A DNA stretch of 8,266 nucleotides from NCBI GenBank assembly GCA_022573095.1, contig JACZUR010000088.1, positions 1-8,266 of the forward strand, in the 5' to 3' direction. Source of the stretch: Gemmatimonadota bacterium (lineage in GTDB: Bacteria > Gemmatimonadota > Gemmatimonadetes > Gemmatimonadales > GWC2-71-9). Positions 7,216-8,266 of this stretch are shown in pieces. The notes beneath the pieces are model-generated. The model was given only the letters and a program-made list of their open reading frames with translations. It was not told the origin of the DNA and ran no database searches. The first letter of the stretch is position 1, and each line of letters opens with the position of its first letter. The position numbers were made by a program, and so were the translations under genes.

Positions 7216-8013
7216 TCATTCCGGTATGAAAGCGACGATCCTCAGAGGTGCACCGCTACCTCCCGCAATCTTCATAGGGAGAGCGATAACGAAGCCTCCG
7301 GTTTCGGGCAACCGGTCGAGGTTTGCTACGTTTTCAAACCCGGGAATGTTCGCCCCATAAAGAATCTGGTGGCTCTCGAATCGCGTCGACTGCCCGTAGT
7401 CTATGCTCGGCGTATCGATACCGATGGCATCAATGTCTCGCTCGTCAACCAACCACTGGGCAGTTGCGGGAGCGATGCCAGGGAAATGCAAGTCGGCGAC
7501 CGCGTCAGGGCCTCTCGCTTCCGTTCCGAGATACTCGAGCCGGTCAGGCCAGCGCTCTCCCCAGCCTGTGCGGAACAACAGAATCGCTGCGTCGGGAATC
7601 CTCCCATGCGAACTTTCCCAGATCTCAATATCCTCGATCCCAATTTGGTAATCGGGAGTGATGTTGCCTGAGACATCGATCACGACCGCCGGGCCGATGA
7701 GCTGCTCCAAGGGGATCTCATCCGTCGTGTGCCGTCCTTCAGCAAAGTGGATCGGGGCGTCGAGATGGGTACCACCGTGCTCCGCCGCGGAAAAGTTGTT
7801 GGCGGCGTAAAAGAAACCCGAATCGGCTACGCCGTAGAACACCTGTTCCAGCACGAAAGGCTCGGCGGTGGGCCAGTAGATGGTTTCTTCCGAAAAGGAG
7901 TAGGAGAGATCTACCCAACGACCTGCTGTGCCTTCGAAGATGGCGCCGGGGTCTGGTGAAGCTCCAACACATCCCACAAGAGCCACGGCAAGTACAGCCA
8001 CACTACGATTCAT
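7216..8013 (-). CDS. Cyclase-family (kynurenine formamidase-like) lipoprotein
   Basis: A metal-dependent hydrolase of the cyclase family (Pfam PF04199), related to KynB-type formamidases. Numbering below is from the GTG at 8028. The motif HGGTHLDAPIHF (84-95) gives the metal ligands H84, H88 and D90 and the probable catalytic H94. The later motifs GIDTPSID (203-210) and ESHQILYG (218-225) and E232 are also family-like. The N-terminus is a lipoprotein signal: hydrophobic VAVLAVALVG followed by C20, a good L-V-G-C lipobox, so the enzyme is probably anchored at the membrane facing the periplasm. The ATG at 8013 (residue 6) is preferred, with GGTGG 11 bases upstream. The GTG at 8028 abuts a G10 run and cannot be excluded. 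The substrate is unknown; export argues against a role in cytoplasmic tryptophan breakdown. Upstream lies a propeller-like gene and downstream a DinB remnant. Confidence 0.9.
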   Translation of the reverse strand: MNRSVAVLAVALVGCVGASPDPGAIFEGTAGRWVDLSYSFSEETIYWPTAEPFVLEQVFYGVADSGFFYAANNFSAAEHGGTHLDAPIHFAEGRHTTDEIPLEQLIGPAVVIDVSGNITPDYQIGIEDIEIWESSHGRIPDAAILLFRTGWGERWPDRLEYLGTEARGPDAVADLHFPGIAPATAQWLVDERDIDAIGIDTPSIDYGQSTRFESHQILYGANIPGFENVANLDRLPETGGFVIALPMKIAGGSGAPLRIVAFIPE

Positions 8014-8027
8014 TATCGTGCGAACCA

Positions 8028-8037
8028 CCCCCCCCCC
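8028..8037. repeat. C10 (G10 on the minus strand) run at the cyclase start
   Basis: Ten consecutive C on the plus strand read as G10 on the minus strand, just upstream of the cyclase coding region. The last G is the first base of the alternative GTG start. The run may contribute to ribosome binding. It is a slippage-prone site, and its length may vary between cells or between reads. Confidence 0.7.
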
Positions 8038-8041
8038 GGGT

Positions 8042-8076
8042 CCTGCCAGCCCTCCAACCGTCTAACCCTCCAACCC
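8042..8076 (-). repeat. Degenerate G-rich octamer tandem repeat
   Basis: Read on the minus strand from 8075, four units of eight bases follow each other: GGTTGGAG, GGTTAGAC, GGTTGGAG and GGCTGGCA, then GG. Units one and three are identical, so a 16-base period is also visible. The array begins immediately after the stop codon of the upstream gene and ends 4 bases before the CCCG10 stretch. It is non-coding and has several G-runs capable in principle of forming a quadruplex on the minus strand. Confidence 0.75.
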
Positions 8077-8265
8077 TCATTCAAACTCCAGCTCCATCGT
8101 ATAGATATCGCTCTCGTACTCGGTAAGCAGGAAGTAGAAGTTCTCCCCGTCCGTACCGTGGGTGAACCCGACAGTCTGCCGCCCAGGAGCGTCGAACCTC
8201 ACAACGGGCCGCGGATCGCCGCCGGCAGCTGAAACCAACCACAGGTGTGGCTGGCCGCGCTCATC
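8077..8265 (-). CDS. C-terminal end of a beta-propeller-like protein, partial
   Basis: An open frame entering from the right edge and ending at TGA 8079-8077, with 62 residues visible. The pattern HLWLVSAAGGDPRPVVRF, then ENFYFLLTEYESDIYTMELE, resembles the final blade of WD40/PD40 (TolB-like) propellers. In this kind of genome such propellers often form the sensor part of a Ser/Thr kinase or the front of a prolyl-oligopeptidase-like protein. Ending right after the ESDIYTMELE strand fits the kinase-propeller type, but the rest of the gene is outside the window. It is on the same strand as the cyclase, 63 bases upstream of the cyclase ATG. Confidence 0.7.
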   Translation of the reverse strand, partial: DERGQPHLWLVSAAGGDPRPVVRFDAPGRQTVGFTHGTDGENFYFLLTEYESDIYTMELEFE

Positions 8266-8266
8266 G

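Overview
The window looks like a piece of a Gemmatimonadota-type (or related Acidobacteriota-like) chromosome, probably from an environmental genome. This rests on protein style, not on a marker gene. It carries an orphan MacB/FtsX-like permease of the ADOP type and a Ser/Thr kinase fused to a transmembrane helix, a TolB-like domain and TPRs. At the right edge is a fragment resembling the end of a WD40/PD40-type propeller. By eye the DNA is moderately GC-rich. No rRNA, tRNA, CRISPR array, integrase or transposase was seen.

Layout, left to right. (1) Positions 1-216, minus strand: the N-terminus of an exported protein with a clear signal peptide, running off the left edge. (2) Positions 217-410: a divergent intergenic region with a perfect 6+6 inverted repeat over the minus-strand start, a run of nine G, a small hairpin and a weak promoter. 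(3) Positions 411-2810, plus strand: a full-length 799-residue permease with no ATPase beside it. (4) Positions 2811-3044: a convergent intergenic gap with no gene and no convincing terminator. (5) Positions 8265 down to 3045, minus strand: a run of closely spaced genes. In transcription order these are the C-terminal tail of a beta-propeller-like protein, a cyclase-family lipoprotein, a 44-codon DinB remnant, a receptor-type Ser/Thr kinase, a TPR protein and a zinc-type alcohol dehydrogenase.

The kinase and the TPR ORF overlap by four bases in different frames. Their combined domain order matches what is normally one polypeptide of about 1,000 residues. They are either a natural gene split, a recent frameshift or a one-base sequence error. 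The alcohol dehydrogenase starts 11 bases after the TPR stop and is probably co-transcribed.

No single new defence or biosynthetic system is evident. The points most worth a second look are the kinase/TPR split, the DinB remnant, the G-rich period-8 repeat followed by a G10 run just before the cyclase start, and the dyad plus G9 run upstream of the left-edge gene. None of the gaps between genes exceeds 300 bases.
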